DNA of 64,000 bases from Eubacteriales bacterium (GTDB lineage: Bacteria > Bacillota > Clostridia > Oscillospirales > CAG-382). Shown piece by piece: positions 26,065 to 34,464 of this stretch (position 1 is its first letter; each line of letters starts with the position of its first letter). Made by a program: the position numbers and the translations under genes. The notes beneath the pieces are model-generated. The model saw only the letters and a program-made list of their open reading frames with translations, made no database searches and was not told the origin of the DNA. The stretch is taken from NCBI GenBank assembly GCA_028705495.1, contig JAQWDK010000003.1:124001-188000 (forward strand), given 5' to 3'.

Positions 26065-27180
26065 TTAACGCAATCTTCTCGGCGCAATTACGTATATGTA
26101 TTCTCTATCTTTCTCCGGCTGTGTTGGTTTTATAACAATACCCATAAACGCCGTCGTCATTTCGATATTAAGGCTGTCGTCCTTGCATGTTCTGAGTACA
26201 TCCATAAGGAATCTGTTATCAAGTCCAATCTCAAGGTCTTCACCCTTCTTTTTGACGGGTATGCAGTCGACAGCTTTACCAAACTGGTTAGAACAAGATA
26301 TTTCGATGCTGTCGTCGCCAATCATACACCTTACCGGGGGTTTGAGCTTGTCGTCAACCATCAGCGACACCCTCTCAAGGCAGTCGAGGAAGGGTACTGC
26401 TTCAACTTCAACGAAAATCTTCGGTTCTTTGGGAATAAGCCCCTCGTAATCGACATAATCGCCTTCAAGCAGTCTTGTGAAAAGAACAATCGAATCGAAT
26501 TTGAAGATTATATTCTTTCTTGTCAAACCGATGTTTACCGGTTCTTCGCTGTCACCTAAGAGTTTTACAAGCTCTGCAAGGGCTTTTCCGGGTATAACAG
26601 CTTTGTAACTTTCTATGTTGTTTGCGATAACACCGAATGCCTTGCGCACCGCCATTCTGACACCGTCAAGCGCCACGACGGTTATATCGGCACCGTCAAT
26701 CATAAAGCATTCGCCTGTGAGAATCGGTCTGCTCTCAGTCTGTGCGACGGAAAACAGCGTTGAAACAATAAGCTCTTTGAGAACCTTTCTCGAAATTGCA
26801 AAAGCTGACTCGTTGTCGAGCATTGGCATTGAAGGGAACGCACTCGCAGACATACCATGAATGTTAAACTCAGCGTTGCCGCCGGTTATTGTGGCGTTGT
26901 TCTTGTCGTCCGACTCGAATACCACATCATCATCCGGCATATTACGTACAATAGCGGCGATTTTCTGGGCGTTGATTATAACCTCGCCGTCCTCGCTATT
27001 GCGTACCGTGCCGACAGCTCTGACACCTTTTTCAAGGTCATAGCCGCTGATTGTCAGCTCGTCTCCCCTGACGGACAGTAAAATCCCTTCAAGTGCGGGA
27101 AGTGTCGCTTTTGATGAAGCTGCAGAATGCGCCGGAATTACAAGCGAAAGCAGCTCATTTTTATCAATTACAAATTTCAT
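26065..27180 (-). CDS. dnaN: DNA polymerase III beta sliding clamp
   Basis: 371 residues, the normal length, starting MKFVIDKNELLSLVIPAHSA. The three-fold repeated clamp domains can be followed, ending in the usual peptide-binding C-terminus (PTQPEKDREYIYVIAPRRL). It follows dnaA by 55 bases. recF, the usual next gene, is absent here and is found at 51581; tgt follows instead. Confidence 0.97.
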   Translation of the reverse strand: MKFVIDKNELLSLVIPAHSAASSKATLPALEGILLSVRGDELTISGYDLEKGVRAVGTVRNSEDGEVIINAQKIAAIVRNMPDDDVVFESDDKNNATITGGNAEFNIHGMSASAFPSMPMLDNESAFAISRKVLKELIVSTLFSVAQTESRPILTGECFMIDGADITVVALDGVRMAVRKAFGVIANNIESYKAVIPGKALAELVKLLGDSEEPVNIGLTRKNIIFKFDSIVLFTRLLEGDYVDYEGLIPKEPKIFVEVEAVPFLDCLERVSLMVDDKLKPPVRCMIGDDSIEISCSNQFGKAVDCIPVKKKGEDLEIGLDNRFLMDVLRTCKDDSLNIEMTTAFMGIVIKPTQPEKDREYIYVIAPRRLR

Positions 27181-27235
27181 ATACTTTAATTACCGCTTTA
27201 TCCCCTGCGGTGTTCCTCCGTTCCGAATTTTATAT

Positions 27236-28600
27236 TTAGGAATTCTTGATTGACTCAAGCAAGTCCTCGATTTCATTTTCAAGAGAAGCGTTGGTTTTCA
27301 GCTCCGCTTCAACATTAGTAACAGAGTTGAGTATTGTCGTATGGTCACGCTCAAAAAACCGCCCGATTGCCGGGAGTGACATGCCTATTGAGGAGCGCAT
27401 TATATGTATTGCGATGTTCCTTGCTCTTAAGATATTTGCGCTGCGTTTTCTGCCTTTTATATCAGAAATCGAGATACTATATCTCTCCGAAACCCCTCTG
27501 ACAACATTGTCCGCAGTCAGCTCTTTTGACTTTGATTCTGAGATTATATCATTCGCAGAACGCTTTGCGTTCTCAAGTGTTACCTCACTGCCTGAAACAA
27601 GACTGTAGGCATTGAGCTTTTTAATCGCTCCCTCGATTTGTCTGACATTGTCTTTGATGTTCTCCGCAAGGTAAGAAAGAACTTCAATAGGCATCGAGAT
27701 ATTAAGCGCTTCCGCTTTACGTTTGAGAATCGCCATACGCAGCTCATAGTCAGGCTGCTGGACATCAGCAATAAGTCCCCACTCAAAGCGTGAGCGAAGT
27801 CTGCCTTCAAGCAGCTGTATATCTCTTGGAGGTCTATCACTTGTCAAAACAATCTGTTTGTTCTGCTCATAAAGGGCGTTGAAGGTGTGGAAGAATTCTT
27901 CCTGCGTTCCTTCTTTACCTGCTATAAACTGAATATCGTCCACAAAAAGCACATCGGCGTTTCTAAATTTATCGCGAAATTCGACAGGCTTATGCCTCGC
28001 TAAGGACTCAATCATCTGGTTTGTGAAATCCTCACCTCTAACATAGAGCACATTAAAGGAAGGATGCTTTTTCTTTATCTCGTTTATCGTCGCAAAAAGA
28101 AGGTGAGTTTTGCCAAGTCCGGAGTCACCATAGATGAACAGCGGATTATAAGCGCGCGCAGGTGAGTTCGCGACTGCAATACATGCTGCATGCGCGAGTT
28201 TGTTTGAAGAACCGATGACGAAGTTTTCGAAAGTGTATTCGGGGTTCAAGCTTGGCTCTGGTGCTTGTCCGCTGCTTTCTGTGTGATCCTCGGTAATTTC
28301 TGCGTAAGGATTTTTGCGTGCGGTCGCTTCGGCAGCTTCTTGCTCAACTGCTTTTAAAGTAAATTTGACATCCACCGGAAACCCGAGTATTCTTTCAAGA
28401 TGAGTTTTTATCTCGTCTTTGTATTTATTTTCTACGATATCTTTTTTAAATTCGTTGTCAGCGGCAATATAAGCCGTTTCATCACTAACATACTTTAGCT
28501 CAAGACAGTTGAACCAAAGGCGCATTGTGAAATCGCTGTAATGCTGTGAGAGCGACTCGAGAACTCCGTCCCAAACATCTTTGAAAACTGCGGTTTCCAT
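27236..28600 (-). CDS. dnaA: Chromosomal replication initiator DnaA
   Basis: 454 residues with all four domains. N-terminal domain I is followed by an acidic linker, then the AAA+ domain with Walker A GDSGLGKTHLL, Walker B VLFVDDIQFIAGK and the sensor region LTSDRPPRDI. Domain IV carries the DnaA-box-reading signature FFERDHTTILNSV. AAAGGAATGG precedes the ATG. It heads a leftward block dnaA-dnaN-tgt-mutS-DUF2809-mutL. The 315 bases upstream hold promoters for both directions but no perfect DnaA box, unlike most oriC-linked dnaA genes. Confidence 0.98.
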   Translation of the reverse strand: METAVFKDVWDGVLESLSQHYSDFTMRLWFNCLELKYVSDETAYIAADNEFKKDIVENKYKDEIKTHLERILGFPVDVKFTLKAVEQEAAEATARKNPYAEITEDHTESSGQAPEPSLNPEYTFENFVIGSSNKLAHAACIAVANSPARAYNPLFIYGDSGLGKTHLLFATINEIKKKHPSFNVLYVRGEDFTNQMIESLARHKPVEFRDKFRNADVLFVDDIQFIAGKEGTQEEFFHTFNALYEQNKQIVLTSDRPPRDIQLLEGRLRSRFEWGLIADVQQPDYELRMAILKRKAEALNISMPIEVLSYLAENIKDNVRQIEGAIKKLNAYSLVSGSEVTLENAKRSANDIISESKSKELTADNVVRGVSERYSISISDIKGRKRSANILRARNIAIHIMRSSIGMSLPAIGRFFERDHTTILNSVTNVEAELKTNASLENEIEDLLESIKNS

Positions 28601-28732
28601 ATATTCCGTCCATTCCTTTCGCTTCTTTGTTGTGTCGCCCTTCGTATATAAAAACAGCGCTGAAAACGCGCCGATGGGGGATTTTAGAGGTTTTTGCGAT
28701 AGTTCTTAAGAAATCAAATAATCGCACGATAA

Positions 28733-28761
28733 TTATAACACAGTCCTGTGTGTTTTGCAAA
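28733..28761 (-). promoter_or_regulatory. dnaA promoter with a palindromic spacer
   Basis: On the minus strand TTGCAA (28756-28761), 17 bases, TATAAT (complement of 28733-28738). The spacer contains ACACAG-TC-CTGTGT (28739-28752), a 14-base inverted repeat where a repressor could act. Confidence 0.72.
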
Positions 28762-28825
28762 TACCAATTCAGGACAAAATACGCTAACTTTCACTATTAT
28801 TAATAGCTTATCCGCCTTAATATCC

Positions 28826-28854
28826 TTGAATTCCGTCAATAATTATGATAAAGT
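28826..28854 (+). promoter_or_regulatory. Candidate promoter for the methionine cluster
   Basis: TTGAAT (28826-28831), 17 bases, TAAAGT (28849-28854), about 60 bases upstream of metH. No SAM riboswitch or T-box is recognisable in the leader. Confidence 0.5.
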
Positions 28855-28915
28855 AAGGAAGATTATAAGATAAATCTTTCAACCTTCCAGGTGTAAGAAA
28901 GGCACGAAAATAAAG

Positions 28916-31261
28916 ATGAATAAATTCAGAGCTCTGCTTGATAAAAATTTAATATTCCTTGATGGTGCGATGGGTACAATGCTACAGGACGGCATCCTTC
29001 CTGCTGGTTTTCTGCCGGAATTGCTTAATCTGACCGACCCGGAAAAAGTCACCGCTGTCCACGAAAAATACCTCTCCGCAGGTTCGGACATCCTATACAC
29101 GAACACCTTCGGCGCGAATAAATATAAAATACTCCCTCCTCACAAAGCTGAAGAAGTAATTGAAGCGGCTGTTAAGCTTGCGATAAGGGCAGCAAAGCCA
29201 TACGGCGCCGCAGTTGCTCTTGATATCGGTTCACTCGGGAAGATGTTTATGAGTATCGACGAGCTCTACGATGCGTTTGTCCCACTTGTTAAAGCAGGGG
29301 AGAAGGCGGGAGCTGACCTTGTGGTGTTTGAAACCATGTCGGACCTTGCGGAAATGAGAGCGGCGGTGCTTGCCGCCAAAGAAAACACATCCCTTCCAAT
29401 ACTTGCGACAATGACCTTCGAGAAAAACGCCAGAACCTTCCTCGGCGTCTCCGCAGAAAGCTTTGCAAGAACCATCACCGCTTTAGGCGTGGATGCGATA
29501 GGCTTGAACTGTTCTTTAGGACCTGAGGATGTGCTTGATACAGTCAGACAGCTGCGCCGCAATACTCATCTGCCACTTGCCGTAAAACCAAATGCGGGAC
29601 TGCCCGACGGTGATGGCTGTTATCATATTGATTCCACTATGTTTTCTGATTTTTTTGAAGAAATTATATCCGAAGGCGTTCAGCTTATCGGAGGATGTTG
29701 CGGAACGAGTCCAGACTTTATCAAAAAGCTAAAAAGTAGCTATAAAGACACCATTATTCCTTCGTTTGAAATGGAGCAAAAAAGTATAATATGTTCTGCA
29801 ACTAAGACAGTTGATCTCAGCAAAGGTCTACTTGTCGTCGGTGAAAGGCTCAATCCCACGGGCAAGAAAAAACTCACAGCAGCAATTCTTGAAGAGGACC
29901 TCGACTTTCTTCTCGAACAGGCCTCGAGTCAGGCTGAAGATGGAGCTGAAATTCTTGATGTAAATGTAGGTGTAGCTGGTGTCGACGAAGCGAAGACGAT
30001 GAAGTTGGTCGTTCAAGAGGTGCAGACAGTCACAAACTTGCCGCTACAGATTGACTCCTCCGAGACGGCGGCAATTGAAGCGGGACTGCGCAGTTTCAAC
30101 GGTGTCGCAATAATCAACTCCGTCAACGGAAAGCAGTCAGTGCTCGATTCCGTACTGCCGCTCGCGCAAAAATACGGCGCTTATGTTGTCGGACTCTGCC
30201 TTGACGAGGACGGAATACCCCAAACTGCTGAAAAAAGAGTGCAAATAGCCGAAAAAATCATGAATGAAGCCGCGAAATACGGCATACCAAAACACAGGCT
30301 GATCATCGACTGCCTTGTGCTGACGGTATCTGCACAGCAAGAACAGGCTGCTGAAACCCTGAAGGCGGTACGGGAAGTGCGCGAAAAGCTCGGTCTTTTG
30401 ACCTTGCTTGGCGTTTCAAATGTTTCCTACGGACTGCCCGACCGGCCGCTTATAAACTCAACCTTCCTCGCAATGGCAGCAGAGGCAGGGCTGAACCTTG
30501 CAATTCTAAACCCATCCGATTCGGAAGTCAAGCGCACTGTAGCAGCAATTCGAGTGCTTTCAGGGGAGGATGTCAATTCAACAACATATATATCCTCCAT
30601 ATCCCAGATGAAAAAAGCGCCTGCTGCAATTTCTCAAGCGGCTGACCCTCTAAAAGATGCTGTAATCAAGGGGCTTTCAGGTGAAGCCGCTGATTTAACG
30701 ATAGAAGCATTAAAAACTGATTTTGCTGAGAATATTATACAAAACACTCTCATTCCTGCTTTAGATATTGTCGGGGAGCTTTTCGAAAAAGGCGACTTTT
30801 TCCTGCCGCAGCTAATCGCATCAGCTAATGCAGCAGAAGCGGCTTTCGGTGTGATAAAAGAGCAGTATAGGAAAAGCGGAACAGAAGTTAAAGGCAAGGG
30901 AACAATTGTTCTTTGCACTGTCAAAGGTGATATTCACGATATCGGTAAAAATATCGTAAAAATACTGCTTGAAAACTACGGATTTGATGTCATCGACCTC
31001 GGTAAGGACGTTTCAAAAGAAATGGTGCTCGATGCGGTCTTGTCATCAGGAGCAAAGCTTGTCGGGCTAAGCGCGCTTATGACGACCACCGTCGCTTCAA
31101 TGGAGGAGACGATAGCATATCTACGCAAAAATGCGCCCAGAGTGAAAATCATGGTAGGCGGCGCGGTGTTAACTGAAGAAATTACAAAGCGAATCGGCGC
31201 GGACTTTTATTCGAGCGACGCAAAGCAGGGCGTTGATATCGCAAAGAAAATTTATGCATAA
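28916..31261 (+). CDS. metH: Cobalamin-dependent methionine synthase lacking the activation domain
   Basis: It transfers the methyl group of methyl-tetrahydrofolate to homocysteine through cobalamin. 781 residues: homocysteine-binding domain (DGAMGTMLQ; zinc Cys in GLNCS and IGGCCGTSPD), folate-binding domain (GERLNPTGKK, DVNVG), the cap domain, and the B12-binding domain with the axial-His motif GDIHDIGKNI. It stops after the B12 domain, whereas the E. coli enzyme (about 1,230 residues) continues into an AdoMet reactivation domain. The shortened form is common in Clostridia and implies a separate reactivation protein. First gene of metH-msrA-HMT/MTHFR-LysR. Confidence 0.95.
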   Translation: MNKFRALLDKNLIFLDGAMGTMLQDGILPAGFLPELLNLTDPEKVTAVHEKYLSAGSDILYTNTFGANKYKILPPHKAEEVIEAAVKLAIRAAKPYGAAVALDIGSLGKMFMSIDELYDAFVPLVKAGEKAGADLVVFETMSDLAEMRAAVLAAKENTSLPILATMTFEKNARTFLGVSAESFARTITALGVDAIGLNCSLGPEDVLDTVRQLRRNTHLPLAVKPNAGLPDGDGCYHIDSTMFSDFFEEIISEGVQLIGGCCGTSPDFIKKLKSSYKDTIIPSFEMEQKSIICSATKTVDLSKGLLVVGERLNPTGKKKLTAAILEEDLDFLLEQASSQAEDGAEILDVNVGVAGVDEAKTMKLVVQEVQTVTNLPLQIDSSETAAIEAGLRSFNGVAIINSVNGKQSVLDSVLPLAQKYGAYVVGLCLDEDGIPQTAEKRVQIAEKIMNEAAKYGIPKHRLIIDCLVLTVSAQQEQAAETLKAVREVREKLGLLTLLGVSNVSYGLPDRPLINSTFLAMAAEAGLNLAILNPSDSEVKRTVAAIRVLSGEDVNSTTYISSISQMKKAPAAISQAADPLKDAVIKGLSGEAADLTIEALKTDFAENIIQNTLIPALDIVGELFEKGDFFLPQLIASANAAEAAFGVIKEQYRKSGTEVKGKGTIVLCTVKGDIHDIGKNIVKILLENYGFDVIDLGKDVSKEMVLDAVLSSGAKLVGLSALMTTTVASMEETIAYLRKNAPRVKIMVGGAVLTEEITKRIGADFYSSDAKQGVDIAKKIYA

Positions 31262-31274
31262 AGGGGAAATTGCT

Positions 31275-31790
31275 ATGGCTGAAATATATCTTGCTGCTGG
31301 TTGCTTTTGGGGCGCTGAAAAATACTTTGCACTCATCTCCGGCGTAATTTCGACCACTGTCGGTTACGCAGCGGGGGAGAGCACAATAAAATATAAAGGC
31401 AAGCCGACTTATGAAGAGGTCTGCACCGGCTCGACAGGCCTTTCGGAAACAGTCAAAGTTGTTTATAACCCTGAAAACCTCAGCTTAAAGAAGCTTCTTT
31501 TGCTGTTTTTCGATGTGATTGACCCAACTGCAGTTAACCGCCAGGGTTATGATGTCGGCACACAGTACAGAAGCGCCATTTTTTACACCGATCCCGCCGA
31601 TACCCAAACAATAAACGAAGTTTTCGACACCATACAGTCGAGTTATAAAAAGCCTATTGTAACTGAGAGGGATAAACTCGGTGCATTCTTTGACGCGGAA
31701 GAATATCACCAAAAGTACCTCGACAAAAACCCAGGCGGATACTGCCATATCGGTGCGGCGGCTTTTGACAAGGCAAAAAATGCAAATTGA
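31275..31790 (+). CDS. msrA: Peptide-methionine (S)-S-oxide reductase
   Basis: MsrA reduces methionine-S-sulfoxide in proteins. 171 residues from the ATG at 31275 (AAGGGG upstream); the frame is open earlier but overlaps metH. The catalytic GCFWG motif is at residues 9-13, and VGYAAGEST, DPTAVNRQGYDVGTQYRS and AEEYHQKYL complete the family pattern. It lies 13 bases after metH and 7 bases before the next gene, so repair of oxidised methionine is co-expressed with methionine synthesis. No MsrB domain is fused. Confidence 0.95.
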   Translation: MAEIYLAAGCFWGAEKYFALISGVISTTVGYAAGESTIKYKGKPTYEEVCTGSTGLSETVKVVYNPENLSLKKLLLLFFDVIDPTAVNRQGYDVGTQYRSAIFYTDPADTQTINEVFDTIQSSYKKPIVTERDKLGAFFDAEEYHQKYLDKNPGGYCHIGAAAFDKAKNAN

Positions 31791-31797
31791 GGAAGAA

Positions 31798-33573
31798 ATG
31801 AACACGAATAAATGTATCAGAGAATACCTATCGGATAACAGCAAATTGCTTTTTGACGGAGCGATGGGGACTTATTATGCCTCGCTCTATGGCAGCAGTC
31901 TGCCATGTGAGCTTGCGCTCCTTGAATACCCGGAGAGAATCAAAGCAATTCACAGCGAATACATCCAGTCCGGCGCAGTAGCAATCAAAACTAACACCTT
32001 TGCCGCAAACACATCAGCAATTTCCGGAGGTTTTCCTCTTGTAAAAACGCTGATAGAAAAAGCATGGCATGTCGCAAATGAAGCGGCAGAATCAGCACAA
32101 AACGATGTTTTTGTGTTTGCCGATATCGGTGTTATCTCGGGTGAAGACTCTCAGGACGAATATCGCAAAATCTCTGATTTATTCCTGTCCCTCGGGGCGG
32201 AAAACTTTATCTTTGAAACCCTTTCCGACCTTTCCGACGCAGTTTTAACAGCGGAATATATAAAATCGGTAAAGAGCGATGCATATATTATTGTTTCCGT
32301 CGCTGCACAGCCCGACGGTTTCACAAGGAGCGGTGATTCCGTCTTTTCGCTTCTTTCTGAGCTTGACAGAAACCCAAATATCGACGCTTCGGGCCTTAAC
32401 TGTATTTCAGGTCCAACTCATCTTCTAAAAATCACCGAACAGCTCCCATCTTTGTTAAAACCGCTTGCAGTCATGCCTAATTCCGGCTACCCATCGGTTG
32501 TCGGCGGCAGAACATATTATCCTGACGGCGCAGGCTATTTTGCGGAGCAAACGGTGAGAATTGCACGCCGTGCCGATATTATAGGCGGTTGCTGCGGTAC
32601 AACGCCGGAATATATTAGAGCAGTGTCGCAAATCTTACCCGGAATTAAAAATGAAGCAAAAGTTCATTATGGGCAGGTAGCTACCGAGCCTATCTCCGGA
32701 ACAGGGAGGTTTCTTGAAAAGCTCAAGGCGGGAAAGCGTGTGATTGCCGTTGAACTTGACCCTCCATCAGACCCTAAAATCAGCGGTTTCATGAGCGGAG
32801 CAAAATTCCTTGCTGAAAAAGAGGCCGATGCGATCACAATTGCGGACTGTCCGGTAGCACGAGTTAGAGCGGATTCATCTATGCTTGCCGCAAAGCTCAA
32901 AAGGGAACTCGGGATTGACACAATCCCTCACATGACTTGCCGTGACAGGAATATCAATGCGACAAAAGCACTGCTTTTAGGGCTTGGAATCGAAGAGGTG
33001 GAGAATGTTCTCGTTGTTACGGGCGATCCGATACCAAGCGCAAACAGGGACGAGATAAAAGCAGTTTTCAGCTTTAACTCCGCTGTGCTTGCAAAATATA
33101 TCAAACAGTTAGGGCAGCAAACGGGAAAAACCTTCGCTGTCGGCGGTGCTTTAAATGTAAATGCACCTAATTTCACCGCAGAACTAAAAAAAGCTCAGCG
33201 AAAAGAAGCGGCAGGCGTTGACTTTTTCTTAACTCAGCCGATTTTCACAGAAAAAGCTAAAGAAAACTTATCTCTTGCCCATAAAACCCTAAACAGTTTT
33301 GTTTTAGGCGGCATAATACCTATTGTCAGCTACCGCAACGCAAAATTTATGCAGACGGAAATGGCGGGAATAGATATACCCGACGAAATCGCTGAGAAAT
33401 ACCGTGATTTAGACAGAGAAAAGGCCGAAGTTTTAGCAGTCGATATATCCTTCCAGATAGCAAAAGAAATACGCGATATCTGCGATGGATATTACCTTAT
33501 CACGCCCTTTGCCCGAGTTGGAATCATCGGTAAGATCATCGACGAGATCAGAGGGATGGAGGAAAATTTGTGA
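31798..33573 (+). CDS. Fused homocysteine S-methyltransferase / methylenetetrahydrofolate reductase
   Basis: 591 residues from the ATG at 31798 (GAGGAAG upstream, just after the msrA stop). Residues about 10-285 are a homocysteine methyltransferase domain with LFDGAMGTYY, GLNCIS and the zinc motif IGGCCGTTPEY. From about residue 305 a MetF-type TIM barrel follows (VIAVELDPPSDP, PHMTCRDRN, VLVVTGDP), which reduces methylene-THF to methyl-THF. This YitJ-like fusion could feed methyl-THF to MetH. It carries a second homocysteine domain although MetH already has one. The next gene overlaps its stop by 4 bases. Confidence 0.93.
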   Translation: MNTNKCIREYLSDNSKLLFDGAMGTYYASLYGSSLPCELALLEYPERIKAIHSEYIQSGAVAIKTNTFAANTSAISGGFPLVKTLIEKAWHVANEAAESAQNDVFVFADIGVISGEDSQDEYRKISDLFLSLGAENFIFETLSDLSDAVLTAEYIKSVKSDAYIIVSVAAQPDGFTRSGDSVFSLLSELDRNPNIDASGLNCISGPTHLLKITEQLPSLLKPLAVMPNSGYPSVVGGRTYYPDGAGYFAEQTVRIARRADIIGGCCGTTPEYIRAVSQILPGIKNEAKVHYGQVATEPISGTGRFLEKLKAGKRVIAVELDPPSDPKISGFMSGAKFLAEKEADAITIADCPVARVRADSSMLAAKLKRELGIDTIPHMTCRDRNINATKALLLGLGIEEVENVLVVTGDPIPSANRDEIKAVFSFNSAVLAKYIKQLGQQTGKTFAVGGALNVNAPNFTAELKKAQRKEAAGVDFFLTQPIFTEKAKENLSLAHKTLNSFVLGGIIPIVSYRNAKFMQTEMAGIDIPDEIAEKYRDLDREKAEVLAVDISFQIAKEIRDICDGYYLITPFARVGIIGKIIDEIRGMEENL

Positions 33574-34460
33574 GCGCAAATTATGAGCATTACAGAATTT
33601 TCAACACTGTCGCTGAATGCGGGAGTATAACCGCTGCTGCCGAAAAACTTTTCATCTCCCAGCCAGCTGTCAGTCAATCTCTTAAATCACTTGAGGCTGC
33701 TTTAGGTTGTACACTTTTTCTGCGCTTTTCAAAGGGAGTTAAACTCACACAAGAAGGGGATTTGCTGTATTCCTATGTTAAAAGAGGTTGCGAGAGCTTT
33801 GAAAACGGGGAAAGAAAGTTAAAAAAGATGCTTGATATGGAAAAGGGAGAAATCCGCATCGGCGCAAGCGATATGACGCTGAAGTTCTTCCTTCTCCCTT
33901 GGCTTGAAAAATATCACAGGTCTTATCCAGGCATAAAAATAACCGTCACTAATGGCCCGACACCGGAAACACTCCAGTATCTTAGAGACGGCAAAATTGA
34001 TTTCGGTGCAGTCAGCGCACCTTTTGATTGTGACAGTGATTTCGCTGTACAAAAAGTAAGGAGAATCAAAGATATTTTCGTTGCAGGAGCTGGTTTTTTT
34101 GAACTTAAAGATAAGGTTCTACCGATATCTAAGCTTTCAAAACTTCCGCTTATTTGCCTTGACAAGAGGACAAGCACAAGGCGGTATGTGGATGACTTCT
34201 TGAGAAACACGGGTGACTACGAACCCTCTGTGCCTGAGTTCGAGCTTGCAACAAGCGAGCTAATCGTTGAATTTGCAAAACGCGGTCTCGGTGTCGGTTT
34301 AGTTGTCGCCGACTTCGCTGAAAAAGCGATCGAGAGCGGAAGTCTTTTCAAGCTTAAGTTCGAAAAAGAACCGCCGGAGCGGGATATTTGCATCGTCACC
34401 GACAGTAGAGTTCCTGTTTCACCAGCCGCAAGGCGACTTTTGTCGATACTTAACACTTAA
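33570..34460 (+). CDS. LysR-family transcriptional regulator
   Basis: 296 residues from a GTG that overlaps the previous stop (GTGA), so it is translationally coupled to the methionine genes. The N-terminal winged helix is standard (FNTVAECGSITAAAEKLF, ISQPAVSQSLKSLE), followed by the periplasmic-binding-like effector domain (GEIRIGASDMTLKFFLLPWL). Being last in the operon it may control the genes before it or sulfur metabolism elsewhere; the sequence does not show the inducer. It converges on gpsA with only 4 bases between stops and no visible terminator. Confidence 0.92.
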   Translation: MSANYEHYRIFNTVAECGSITAAAEKLFISQPAVSQSLKSLEAALGCTLFLRFSKGVKLTQEGDLLYSYVKRGCESFENGERKLKKMLDMEKGEIRIGASDMTLKFFLLPWLEKYHRSYPGIKITVTNGPTPETLQYLRDGKIDFGAVSAPFDCDSDFAVQKVRRIKDIFVAGAGFFELKDKVLPISKLSKLPLICLDKRTSTRRYVDDFLRNTGDYEPSVPEFELATSELIVEFAKRGLGVGLVVADFAEKAIESGSLFKLKFEKEPPERDICIVTDSRVPVSPAARRLLSILNT

Positions 34461-34464
34461 TTTA

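Noticed and set aside
28601-28915. oriC directly upstream of dnaA
   Set aside because: No TTATCCACA box, no triplet run and no box cluster here; the boxes cluster at 54.7 kb and, weaker, at 50 kb.
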